Shown piece after piece: positions 1-10,500 of a stretch of 64,000 bases of DNA (positions within the stretch are counted from its first letter, which is position 1; each line of letters starts with the position of its first letter). The translations under genes and the position numbers were made by a program. Where the stretch lies: the NCBI GenBank assembly GCA_900660155.1, contig CABFPE010000196.1, positions 865,349 through 929,348 on the forward strand. The letters are read 5' to 3'. The stretch comes from Hofstenia miamia (lineage: Eukaryota > Xenacoelomorpha > Acoela > Hofsteniidae). Below the pieces are notes generated by a model. That model was not told the DNA's origin. It did not search any database and saw only the letters and a program-made list of their open reading frames with translations.

Positions 1-387
1 GCAATTCTAACTAAAACAAAAACTGTGCATTTCAAAATATTATTTCGATTAGATTCAATATTATACCATTAACACATTTTTGAGTATATATACAGAAGAG
101 TTCTTTGAAAAATTGTTGTATTATAATCAGATGATATTACAAATGTTTGAATTAATAATGCATCTAATATTGATTTTTTGTTACAGTTGTGGTCCTTGTT
201 TTATCTCTCAACGTGGGAACATGTCAGCAATTGCAAATCAAAGAGACAGACATGGTAAGAGACTCACAGATGCTCAAAAATGCATGATTTTAGTGTCTGG
301 AAAAAATATTCCAAAATGAGTTAACACTTGTCATATTAATTAATAATATGTTAAAATACACAGTTTTTAATGGGATTTCTCGAATTC

Positions 388-435
<48 letters not shown>

Positions 436-2030
436 TTTTAAAACTGGGATTGGTTAAAATTTAAAAAACATTCTTTGATTTCTACAAATGTACCAAAAAT
501 AGTAAATATACTGTAAAATTCTATTTTTGATGAATTCTTAGTTTCTTCACATATTTCAAAAAGAACCTGATTATTTCCCTATTCTCAAATGAACAAATTA
601 GAATTAATAGAATTATACATGTGTTTCTTTACTAATACATTTTCGTCTTAGCTGAATTAAAAAACGCAAACCAATGCATTTTGGGTTAAAGTTTTAAAAA
701 TTCAATTCAAACTATGATGAATTCATGCATGGAATAGAAATCCCAAATAAAAAGCTCGCCATTAAAAACATTGTTCATTGCTTCCTTATTACAACATCTT
801 CAACACTTGCACCACTAATTTTACCATTTTTATAGTAATCTTTGTTATATTTCATTTATAAACGCAATTATTCAATCACTCTATTTATTAGAGTTGTCTA
901 GGATAAGATATGATTTATTGTATCCAAGATATGAATATTCTCTAAGTTATTGTTAAACATTTTTATCTTGTTGAAATCTAAGTGGAAAGAATTCAAAGGC
1001 ATCCTCAATTTGGTATTTTTGTTCATTCTTTCACAAAATTTTGTTGTAAATTTGAAGAATTTTGTCAGTTGAAAAACCTAATAAAACCCATTTAGAAAGT
1101 TTGATTTAACTGGGCGCTGTAATATCTACGTAAAAAACTAATTGAGTTCTTGGTTAACACTTATTGAATCTTTAATTACATTTCGCCAAATTGCACTAAT
1201 TCTATCAAATTAGGAGAATCATTTCGACACACATGTTAGATATCCTGTACAATATTAGTTGCTCATGCATGTAACTAACAAATATAGAAATTGAAAGAAT
1301 TTAAGGAATGGAAGAAATTTTATTAAACAAATTAGATTTTCAACATTTGAGATCATAATAAAAGCCTTATCCAATTAAATATGTTATCTTTTTTTAATTC
1401 AATAGATTTCCTTCAATTCATTCAATTGATTAATAATATATTTAAATCAAATATTTTTCATTTTGTATAACTTAACACTTTAAAAAAATAATACGGGTAA
1501 TGCATCAGTTTTAATAGTATCACATAAATAGACAATCGCATTTATATATTAATTAGATAGTTAGCTTAAATCCAAATACAACAAAGTATTTACTTATTTG
1601 ACAACAGCTGGTACACATTTCTACTATTAATTAATATTGTAGTTGGCTTAGTTACAATATTTTTATCAAATATTTGATAAATAGAAGAAAAACATAATTC
1701 CTTAAATGTTTAAGTATTGCTAGTATCTCATTTGTATTTTAATTATACAACGAAAACAAAAAAATTCTTTATTAGCAAAAGTGATTTTATATATATTCAT
1801 ATTTCTGAATGGTTTTTAGGGTAATGGAGAATTCGTAGAAATATTTAAAGACAATTTTTTAGGTATTTTCTTATTACGTTCAGTTTTATTAGGATAGTGT
1901 CCAATTTTCTTAGTCTTGCTTCAGAAACCGTTTTTTTAGAAATACTTAGAGATTAAGACAAAACACGTTATATGTATAACTTTTATGCCACCGCAAGTTT
2001 AAATTCTATTGCTAACCACTGCAATTGTGT
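1..2030. other. AT-rich DNA, no supported gene
   Basis: Apart from one microsatellite this stretch holds only short chance reading frames. A 79-codon plus-strand frame at 80-319 has a possible 3' splice acceptor near position 187 but no recognisable domain, so it is not called a gene. Confidence 0.5.
391..429. repeat. (AT)n microsatellite
   Basis: Uninterrupted AT dinucleotide run of about 39 bases, the first of many in the window. Confidence 0.95.
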
Positions 2031-2370
2031 AAATCGCTATCACGGTATTACCGCATCGTACTCATCTCTACTCTGAGGTATCGTACCATTCAAAATATTT
2101 TAGTGCCAGTGCCGTCCTGGTGCCGGAAATTCTTTTACCAGTATTGTTTGGTCCCGCGGTACCATACCTCAAAACTTTAAAATCAAAAAAACTATTTCAT
2201 CTAAAAACAAAAATCCGGAACCTCAAACACTAAGAGAAAGAAAACACCAGAAAAAACAAAATAATTCATCAATTTCTCAAAATCTCAAAATTTATGCTGA
2301 ATTCCGGTACCGTTACAGATTTTTGGGGCTGTATCGATCCCGTACGGTACCGTTAACGTACCCTATTTTT
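2030..2370. repeat. Possible decayed transposon, GGTACC-rich
   Basis: This island is markedly more GC-rich than its surroundings. It repeats variants of the word GGTACCGT and its complement (near 2082, 2157, 2305, 2343 and 2351) on both strands around a central A-rich stretch. Such mirrored motif content is common in non-autonomous DNA transposons, but no clean terminal repeats or target duplication could be fixed, so the class is unknown. Confidence 0.3.
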
Positions 2371-4500
2371 TAATCATATATCGTAGACCGTAGCATTTGA
2401 ACCTCGATTTCGGAGATTATATTAACGATGTAGTGTTAAAAACACTGTTCTTATGTATCAACATTGGTACTTGTGTCCATAGTTGCGTTAATTGAAATGC
2501 CATACTTAGGGCTAAATATAGCTGCTACTAAAACATTATCAACAAGAAAAATTTTCAGTGTCAAACCTGATGCTTTTGGCGCTGAATCTAGCTTGAAAAT
2601 ATTGTTTTTGCATTTTTTAATTCTTAACGTTTTGATTATTATGACGGCTATTTTTTATTGAGAAAATGAATATTTTGCATATTGAATCAAAGACATTCTT
2701 ACATATTACAGATGTTACGATTGCTTAGCAGTTTCTAAAACGTGAGCGGGCTTGAAGAATACGAATATATTGTCAATCTCGAAATCGGAAAAATGGCACT
2801 ATATAACTTTGACGTGTTGTCTAATTTAAAAAGTTTAAAAGTTAGAATCATGCTACAAACCTACATATTAGTGCTATTTTCAGCTTTGGTCGATTACTTT
2901 TTCAAGATTGTGTGTGAAAATATAATATTTTTTAAAGGAAACTGTTCTGGGTTTTAACGAAATTATATTATTTGACAGTTAATATGTTTTGCTTTAGTGT
3001 AACTAAATAACAAAGTCAATTTCAGATTAATGGTGAAAATATTGATCTTTTGAATACATTGGAAATGAAATAAGTTCAGTGAATAATCGGAAATGTTTAA
3101 GTCGAATATTCTAATAAATCCTTATCTAAATGCTTATCCACAATTACTAGCTTTTAGAGGTTTCATTAAAAAATTTGTTAGTGGAAAGCAAGTCAATGTA
3201 AACTGTGGTTGCATTCAATGTTCTGTAAACATATTACTCAAAATGTTTTAGTCTTATTAAGATATATATATTTGCACTATCGCAAAATTATTATTATTAT
3301 TATTAAGTTGAAGTTTGTCATACGAAGAATATGCAAAATAGTTCCCCCAATACTTAAAATAAATAAGATAACTAAGAATTGTGCTTGATAGCTTGATAAA
3401 ATATTTCCATAATTTTTTATGAAATTTTATAAATAAAGGAACATAGATTAAGCTTCAAGCATTACTTGTTTGCAAATAAAAGAACAAGATTCTTACAAAA
3501 TAACCAACCAGTGCATATTTTTACAATTTTTCGGATCATTACACAGTTTCTGAATTCGACATGAAGCCAGCAAATCTTTTTGATGTGCTAAATGTGGTCA
3601 AATTTTGGAAACTAGTTTAAAGATCTATGGGTTTGCGAATAGAATGTGCGCTGCAAAATGAAATAGTTGTCAATCGCAGTAATAAAGTCAAATCTCAATA
3701 TATTATCAAAGTCGAAGACAACCTTATCGAGGAAGGTTATCTACTTGAGATTCTGTCAAGAGCAAAAATCTAACCGTTCGACTTAGTAGCCTAAATTCAA
3801 TTAGAAAACGTATCAATCTCAACAACTGAGTATGCTATCCCAATTGCACTCATTATTTCAATATCGATAATAAATATAGAGCAATGATATTATATTTTTA
3901 GCTTAATTTTTTGACCTAGAATATTAAATTAAGATTGAGCTCAGTAAAATTTAAATGTATTTATTAATAAAAAGTCTTGATGCCATTATTTAGCGTTACG
4001 CGGACAACCTTTTATAGAAGCCTTGAATCTCGTTAATGTTAATTGAAGTAATTGCATTTTAAGCAATGAAACACATAAATCATTTTTACAACTTGTCAGA
4101 CACTGAGGCAATACAGATTTTAATGGAATATCCAACCTCGTAATTGGTTTCAAAATAACTAAAAAATTCAGTCACACTGAGCAATTTCAAAGGATGTCCG
4201 CCATTTGAAGAAACTAAGAAATGACACTGAAGTAAACTAACTTGATTTTGAACTGGACATAGAGCACATGATTATTTTGTCGGTTGAATATAAATTTGTT
4301 CATCTCAAGAAATTTGAATCATTTTAATTGCATACAAGTAAGTGGAGGAAAACTAAATGGATTTCCTTTAAAATAAGTGTTGTGCGATAATTCAAATTGC
4401 AAGTTCATTACATGCTTTACAATAAAGTGAAATAACGCTATTTAAACAAGAAGGCTTATTTAGCAATAAATCATCGTAGATGGTTTTATAGGTTAATAGT
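2371..4500. other. AT-rich DNA, no supported gene
   Basis: Two short plus-strand frames (2464-2661 and 2742-2957) show only hydrophobic, compositionally biased translation and no known motif. Nothing else is seen. Confidence 0.5.
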
Positions 4501-4599
4501 TAGGTTGTCCCAAAAGTTCGTAAACACTTGAAAAAAGTTGGTAAACGCTTGAAAAAAATTGAAATTTTATTACTCAAATAATAGCTGCAACAATAAAGT

Positions 4600-5533
4600 T
4601 TATTCCTCAAAATAATGACCATCATGTTCCAAGACTTTCTGCCATCGATCTGCAAGCTTTCGATCTTGTTTTGGAATTGACGGTGTCTCTTGCCCTTTCT
4701 GAACCCATTGCTTGTCTCGATTGTTCTGGACTAGACAGACCCATTTCTCGTCTGATGTAACAATACGCTTCCAAAAACGGTCGTCCAATGGATTGCTGAG
4801 CAATTGACGACAAATTTCAACTCGTCTGTTGGCTTGTGCTTCGGTGAGTTCGTGAGGATCTTGGCGCGGCTTTTTGTGAACAAAATCAAGTTGCTTCAAG
4901 TGTCGGTGAATTGTCGATTTGCCAACTCCAAGCTCACCAGCCAATTCTCGAGTGCTCGATGAAGGAGCNNNNNNNNNNNNNNNNNNNNNNNNNNNNNNNN
5001 NNNNNNNNNNNNNNNNNNNNNNNNNNNNNNNNNNNNNNNNNNNNNNNNNNNNNNNNNNNNNNNNNNNNNNNNNNNNNNNNNNNNNNNNNNNNNNNNNNNN
5101 NNNNNNNNNNNNNNNNNNNNNNNNNNNNNNNNNNNNNNNNNNNNNNNNNNNNNNNNNNNNNNNNNNNNNNNNNNNNNNNNNNNNNNNNNNNNNNNNNNNN
5201 NNNNNNNNNNNNNNNNNNNNNNNNNNNNNNNNNNNNNNNNNNNNNNNNNNNNNNNNNNNNNNNNNNNNNAGCCAATTCTCGAGTGCTCGATGAAGGAGCA
5301 ATGTTCAACCCGGTTTTTAAGTCTCCATCATCCAGCCTTAACGGCCGACCTGAACGAGGCATATCTTCAAGACTCATGTCGCCAGATTCGAAACGCTTGT
5401 ACCATTTTGAGATCGCCGCATATGCAATTGTTTCTTTACCTTCGGCAGCACAAATCTCTTCAGCAGCTTTTCTAGTTGAAAGAACTCGCTTCCAGCAGTA
5501 GCGAACCAAAACTCGCAGCTCAATTTTATCCAT
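4600..5533 (-). pseudogene. Mariner transposase, catalytic core deleted
   Basis: The likely start is the ATG at 5533 (MDKIELRVLV). The N-terminal helix-turn-helix region is well kept: a WYKRFESGDMSLEDMPRSGR stretch with the GRP linker typical of mariners, then a second HTH (GVGKSTIHRHLKQL). The first catalytic region is present as VTSDEKW, giving the first Asp of the DDD triad. The translation then jumps from the early catalytic domain directly to the extreme C-terminus (LADRWQKVLEHDGHYF), so the HDNARPH-type and SPDLAP-type blocks carrying the second and third catalytic Asp are missing. The product could bind DNA but should not catalyse transposition. The N run at 4969-5269 interrupts it only nominally, because the same 30 bp lie on both sides of the gap. 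Confidence 0.85.
4969..5269. other. Assembly gap (301 N), probably false
   Basis: The 30 bases before the gap (4939-4968) are repeated exactly after it (5270-5299). If the copies are overlapped, the transposase frame reads through in the order expected for mariners, so the gap looks like an unmerged contig overlap rather than missing sequence. Confidence 0.85.
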
Positions 5534-6010
5534 TACCTGGATCAAAAAATGAATATTACTATAACAATATAAACGCAAAAAATATAGTAATTAAAAAATG
5601 CATAAAATTTAATTTTTTCAAGTGTTTACGAACTTTTGGGACAACCTAATAATAGGTTTTAGTGTAAAACTTGTTTGAAATAGACACCTTCAATTTTTCT
5701 ATTGAAAAATCTACGTCGGGAATAAAATTTTTGAACGACCTAATATGTAATAGTGAAATGTTTTTCTAGATGATAAAGAAACATCAGAATTTATTTCATT
5801 TTCTCACTAATGTAATAACATAGCAAATTTTATACGCGCGAAATTGAAGATAAATATTTCTCAGATTATTAAATGAACCTAATTTCTTCCTATGGCAGCC
5901 TGTCTACGAGCAGTCGTAACCCGATTATTGAATTTTGTTCTCTCACCAGTATAATTTGGTTTTTCATTGTTGTGTTTGTTTTGAGTTTAAGAAAACGGTC
6001 AATAGCAAAA

Positions 6011-6390
6011 ATGGATCTTTAAACACATTTGGAAATCGTCAAGTTGTATTACTCAAATTGCAGTTTAGACGAGACTTTTTACTGAAACATCTATTTGAAA
6101 TCTGATCAAGAAATTCGTAAAAACTTATTTTTTACATGATGCTCCAAATTCGACCAAGCATCATTCAATATTCATGAAGAAGAAGTGGTAGCAGTGTAAT
6201 AATTTTTGGAGGAGCAATCCAATGATAACTTTTACAGTACTCCTTCCATCTCTGAGACTAACCGGACAACAAGCATTTGTTATTCTGTCGCAATAACCAT
6301 TGCAAAGAACATTTTCAATTTAAGCTAAGCTTAATTTTGTACAAAGGCTTTAAACAGATCACTGGGAGCATTGCGTTAAGCTTTCAGAAC
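6011..6390 (+). pseudogene. Possible decayed mariner-like transposase N-terminus
   Basis: A stop-riddled translation begins with a segment resembling the opening helix of mariner-like HTH domains (THLEIVKLYYSNCSLDETF). A patch follows that reads SKFDQASFN and, further on, ISETNRTTS. The order matches the HTH and linker of such transposases, but the similarity is weak and no catalytic motif or terminal repeat was found. Chance similarity cannot be excluded. Confidence 0.25.
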
Positions 6391-6399
6391 TTTTTTTAA

Positions 6400-7343
6400 T
6401 AATCTTATTGATTATATATACACATATATGATTGCATATATGTATATATGTCGTTTTAATTCCTATACACACAACTAGTTTGCATGCAAGAAGAAGAGAT
6501 ATACAGAAGATAATAGCAAGCTGAAAAAATAAAAGACTTCCTAAACTTCATAGATCATATTTTATGTATTTTCACTTTGCAATTTGCTTGTTTCATTGAA
6601 AATGAAAAATCTTGTGATTCATTACTTTCAATCTTTATTAGAGTTTTTAAAATTTTTTATTTAAGTCATTGTTCATGCTTTCATATAAATTTTTCTTCTC
6701 AGTTTTCACAATTTTTCACATGCAGCTTAAAGGGTTGTCACATCTGTTTTCGTTGTTATTTCCAAAGACTAGGAACATAAACTTCAACAGCATATATATT
6801 TATCAGTGCTGTATAATATTGGAATATCATTAACTTGTTTCTACCAGCATGGAGCTCTACAATAAAAAAGACTAACTTTTTTTTCCAGTAGCAGATCTGA
6901 TTACATCTGAAGCATGGTTATTCCAACTTATATTATCACCAATTTTAGGCCTAAATAATTTCAATCTGTTAGAGTTTGCATTATTTCTTAATCTATAGCT
7001 ATAATTCGATATTCTAATGCACTGCTAAGATGAATGTTATTGATGCTAAGATGAGCAATAATTAATTTTTGAATCTTTACAACGCTAAGTTTAAGGGTTT
7101 TTACGCCAGAGTGTTGAATAACATTTTTTGTCATCTTTATTCTTCGGATAATGTATATTGAACGATCGATGGTGGATTCTATCAATGGCAGACATATCAT
7201 CAGAATATTTTGTAATATCAACCACGGATATTTCAGTCAATATTCATTGCATCATTGGATATTTCATCAGTTTTATCCGTAAATGATATACTACTTAATA
7301 GGCCTCAATGTGGTAAGCTGACTATTACCTCAAAGATGGGGCT

Positions 7344-7347
<4 letters not shown>
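6400..7347. other. AT-rich DNA, no supported gene
   Basis: Only short frames without recognisable domains (for example 6577-6780 plus and 6988-7221 minus) are present. Confidence 0.5.

Positions 7348-7407
<60 letters not shown>
7348..7407. repeat. (AT)n microsatellite
   Basis: About 60 bases of uninterrupted TA dinucleotide. Confidence 0.95.
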
Positions 7408-7413
<6 letters not shown>

Positions 7414-7512
7414 GTGTGTGCAAAATATAATACCTATATATATATGTATATATATATGTATATGTGTGTGCAAAAATATAATACATATATATATGTATAT
7501 ATATATATATGT
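7408..7512. repeat. 50-bp tandem duplication beside microsatellite
   Basis: Two adjacent units of about 50 bp, 7408-7457 and 7458-7512, both begin GTATATGTGTGTGCAAAA and continue through an ATAATAC core into a TATATG tract. They differ by a few substitutions and one A insertion. This is a minisatellite-like expansion of the microsatellite edge. Confidence 0.85.
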
Positions 7513-7790
7513 ACTCGATAATTAACAGTCACCCATTGGCAGGTCAGGCTACTGGAGGCACAAAAACTGTTTGCTTCTGGTGACATTGGTACATTTTCAA
7601 CCCTGGATATGCGTAAAGCAGATCGCTGATTCAAAGCTGCAATATTTGAGAAAATTTCTGATCTTGTCGTGGTTCTATATCGGCAAGAACCTTTCTTGTT
7701 AAAAATTGGAAACCAATCGGTTTTTACTTTTTCATTTTGCAGGAAATCTTCACGATTTAGCAAAAATCGTCTAGAATCAAACATTGCTTT
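7513..7790 (-). other. Unrecognised minus-strand open frame
   Basis: The minus strand is open from 7784 for about 90 codons before running into the microsatellite. The translation has mixed, protein-like composition (RRFLLNREDFLQNEKVKTDW near its start) but no domain I can name. It could be a fragment of a mobile-element protein or chance. The IYIYIY tail in the same frame is only the TA repeat. Confidence 0.2.
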
Positions 7791-7976
7791 ACTACGTTTT
7801 TAAAAGAAACTCCTCAATAAAAAGATGCTCCTCTCTTCAACTCATAAAGCCCACATTTACGTGATAATCTAACCCAAAAAGGGAAGTTTAAATGATTTCG
7901 GACAATATCAATATTTTTTGAAAATGTTTGACTCCATTTGACCTGTAAATTTTAATCGATTTTTTAATTCACCCAG

Positions 7977-8005
<29 letters not shown>
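7977..8005. repeat. (AT)n microsatellite
   Basis: About 29 bases of TA dinucleotide. Confidence 0.9.
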
Positions 8006-8007
<2 letters not shown>

Positions 8008-8510
8008 ATTGTAGCAATAATAGATATGGATTGTATTTTTGACACATCAAAAATAGTATATAGCCTTTTCAGATCGACTGTTTATTACCATATTAATAGA
8101 AGCAATTAATAGAAAATATATTATTAGTGCAAACATCTTAGTAAAATACAAAGAACTTTCCCTCTTATCCAGAATTTTAATTGTCAAAAAAATGGTGGTT
8201 AATAACTCAAGAACTTCATTAGTGAATATTGCGGACTCAAAAATTCAATATATTACATACTTTTGTGACGACAAGCTGTCTAAAATTAATATTAGAACTG
8301 TTTCCATGACATTATAAACTAAATGAAATGTCTTACTAAATTTAGTCAGTGTAGATTTAATAATCTAGTAATTACAACTTTAACAGTGCTAATGAGCAGT
8401 ATATTTAGCCCTCAATAGCAGGAAACAACACCATCTGAAATGTTTCCGTACGGCAAAAGATTTTTTTATATTATTTCAGATAAATTTCTTTAAAATTCCG
8501 AGAATCTAAA

Positions 8511-8993
8511 GTAGGGTACACACTTACAACTTTGCGCGCAACTTTTTGGGTAATTATAAAATTCACAGAAAAAGTATTTGCGTACACACAACTTTGTGCC
8601 CAACTTTTTGTGTGAATTATATTTATTGCTATTTTTAAAAATTGAATCTACCAGTGAAATCCACTGCATCCAATACAATCAAGCAGTATGAAGAAAGAAG
8701 ACCTCGTTTATAAAGGATCTTGCTTAGTTTTAATCAGCTATGTAAATAATAATGCGGGGTTAAATTCTTTCTATGTGAGAAATGACAAAATCGTGATGTA
8801 TAAATTAAAAGTTCAACACAAATTTGGAATCGCGTACACCCTTCCAACTAATCTAATCACGAAAGGTTGTGCGCAAAAGTAGAACTTCAAATTAGGATTA
8901 CAACAGTTGGAATCGCGTCCAGACCCACAATTTTTCTTGTGCGCCTCATTAAATCAAGAAAGGTTACGTGCAAAGTTGTAATGTGTAATCTAC
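8511..8993. mobile_element. MITE-like element with about 31-bp imperfect TIRs
   Basis: The left end (GTAGGGTACACACTTACAAC and onward to GCGCGCAAC) matches the reverse complement of the right end (GTAGATTACACATTACAACT and onward to GCACGTAACC) over about 31 bp with several mismatches and one indel. Subterminal inverted repeats of the same ACAACTTTGYGC motif recur inside at about 8588 and 8868. No coding capacity is seen and no target duplication was recognised, so the superfamily is unassigned. Confidence 0.6.
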
Positions 8994-9178
8994 ATGTACT
9001 TAACAGTTGTCAGTCAATAGAAAAATCAACAACAGCAATTAATGGCAGCTGTATCGTAAGTAGATCAATTGATGAAACCCGCTGTTCTGTAGTTAGGTAT
9101 CATTGATTGCATCCACCGCTTAAGGGTTGAAGGATTGCCATGATTGAATAAATTTTGCAAATTTGTAAAGTATATCGC

Positions 9179-9571
9179 ATAAAAACGGATCACCTGAAGA
9201 TATGCCCCCCCCAACTTCCACATTTAGCCTCACCTGAAGATACTACCCCAACTTTTTGAAGATGAAGATACCCTAACCCTAGCCCTAACCCTAAACCCTA
9301 AACTAACCCTAAGCCCTAACCCTAACCCTAATCCTAACCCTAACCTTATTTATTTGCTTCAACAGTAAAAGGGTTAAGTTTAGGGTTAAGGTTAGGGTTT
9401 GGGTTAGGGCTAGGGTAAAGTAAAAGACATATTTAGTTTTTCCTTCAATTTTCCAACTGAAGATGTTCCCCCCAAGATTTTCCACCTGAAGATATTCCCC
9501 CCAAGATTTTCCACCTGAAGATATGCCCCCTCAAAGCCTTGGGGGCACATCTTCAGGTGATCCATAAAAAC
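9179..9571. mobile_element. Foldback element carrying inverted telomere-like repeats
   Basis: The element body is 9187-9563. It opens with GGATCACCTGAAGATATGCC and closes with its reverse complement (one mismatch). It is flanked by an exact 8-bp direct repeat ATAAAAAC at 9179-9186 and 9564-9571, the length made by hAT and P-type transposases. Inside, the motif CACCTGAAGATA followed by a C run recurs about five times. The centre holds degenerate (CCCTAA)n at about 9273-9346, facing (TTAGGG)n at about 9372-9415, so the whole element can fold into a long hairpin. There is no coding capacity. Confidence 0.85.
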
Positions 9572-9860
9572 ACATAGCATAAACCAATTTTACGCAGTAG
9601 TAACTTGTTTTACATGATGTCCCTTTGCATCCTGACGTCATATACTTGGATGTGATGGATAGTTTAAATGGTGTCAAGCATTTTAGCTTTCATATGGTAT
9701 TTGTACACGATTATAGTTAAAGCTCACATGACATTCCAAAATCTTTAAGTTTTTCATAAAATATATATTTGATATATAGAAAATACCGAAGTTTGCATTT
9801 TGCTGAAAATATAGTTATAATAATTTGGCCTAAGCAAATTTTCAAGATTAAAACAGCTTG

Positions 9861-9863
<3 letters not shown>

Positions 9864-9903
<40 letters not shown>
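9864..9903. repeat. (AT)n microsatellite
   Basis: About 40 bases of TA dinucleotide immediately downstream, on the coding strand, of the Penelope-like relic. Confidence 0.95.
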
Positions 9904-9906
<3 letters not shown>

Positions 9907-9973
9907 TGTTCAATATTTTGATTTTTTCTTTTGCACATTTCAAATTAGTTGCCTAAATACGGAAGTTTTAAAT

Positions 9974-10430
9974 TTATTGGACAAATATTATTTTTATCAT
10001 TGTGTCCTTCATGAAGTTGTTCTTTGTTACTTTCTTTAAACATTTTGGTTTAATATTTTTAATGAATTTAATGGGATAGCCATTGTCTTTAAGGATTTCG
10101 AAAATTTTATCTTTTGCATTCTTTAGATGCTTGTAGTTTGATGATGTAATTATTGCTCGAATAAATAATGCTGTAATTGTGTTTAATTTGTATAACGTCT
10201 GCAATTCAAAAAATATGGAATATATAGTTTGTTGTTTTTATACGCCAACTTGCTTCATAATGATCATTAAAATTGTGTATCATAACATCAAAAAAGGCAA
10301 GTTTATTGCTGGTTTCACATTCCACTGTAAATTGAATTTCTGGCAGAATGTTGTTTAGATAATTCAAGAATGTGCTTGTTGTTAAAAATTGCATATATAT
10401 CATCTACATACTGATAGTAGCATTAAGGAG
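9974..10430 (-). pseudogene. Penelope-like element reverse transcriptase relic
   Basis: On the minus strand the segment near 10420-10380 reads YQYVDDIYAIFNN, the catalytic YxDD box of Penelope-like RTs. After a frameshift it continues as FLNYLNNILPEIQFTVE and NKLAFFDVMI, the characteristic FLxxLN...LxFLDV block that follows YVDD in these elements. A short KTTNYIFHIF then corresponds to the RKPTxTxxYL motif. After a stop near 10205 the similarity resumes with TLYKLNTITALFIRAI and KIFEILKDNGYPIKFI. Upstream palm motifs and the GIY-YIG endonuclease are absent. It is a truncated copy with at least one frameshift and one stop. Confidence 0.65.
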
Positions 10431-10477
10431 TACCCAAAATTGATGTGTTCATGAAATCTTTTTCTTCTAATATCCAT

Positions 10478-10500
10478 TATATATATATATATATATATAT
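10478..10500. repeat. (AT)n microsatellite
   Basis: A short TA run at the upstream boundary of the Penelope-like relic. Confidence 0.85.

Larger units (their letters stand above)
4503..5646 (-). mobile_element. Mariner-family DNA transposon, internally deleted
   Basis: Terminal inverted repeats are near perfect for about 34 bp: the left end starts GGTTGTCCCAAAAGTTCG and its reverse complement closes the right end. TA dinucleotides flank both ends (4501-4502 and 5647-5648), as expected for Tc1/mariner target duplication; an alternative reading places the ends at TTAGGTTG, with TA preserved on only one side. The apparent length of 1144 bp includes a 301-base N run that looks artificial, leaving about 813 bp of real sequence against roughly 1.3 kb for a complete mariner. 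The subterminal word GTAAACRCTTGAAAAAA is duplicated just inside the left end. Confidence 0.9.

Noticed and set aside
80-319. 79-codon frame with a possible splice acceptor before a CGPCFISQRG stretch
   Set aside because: No partner exon or domain; it could be part of an off-window gene but nothing supports that.
9187-9563. True chromosome-end telomere or CRISPR-like repeat array
   Set aside because: The telomere-like repeats are degenerate, inverted against each other and enclosed by TIRs with a target duplication; there are no spacers or regular repeat spacing.
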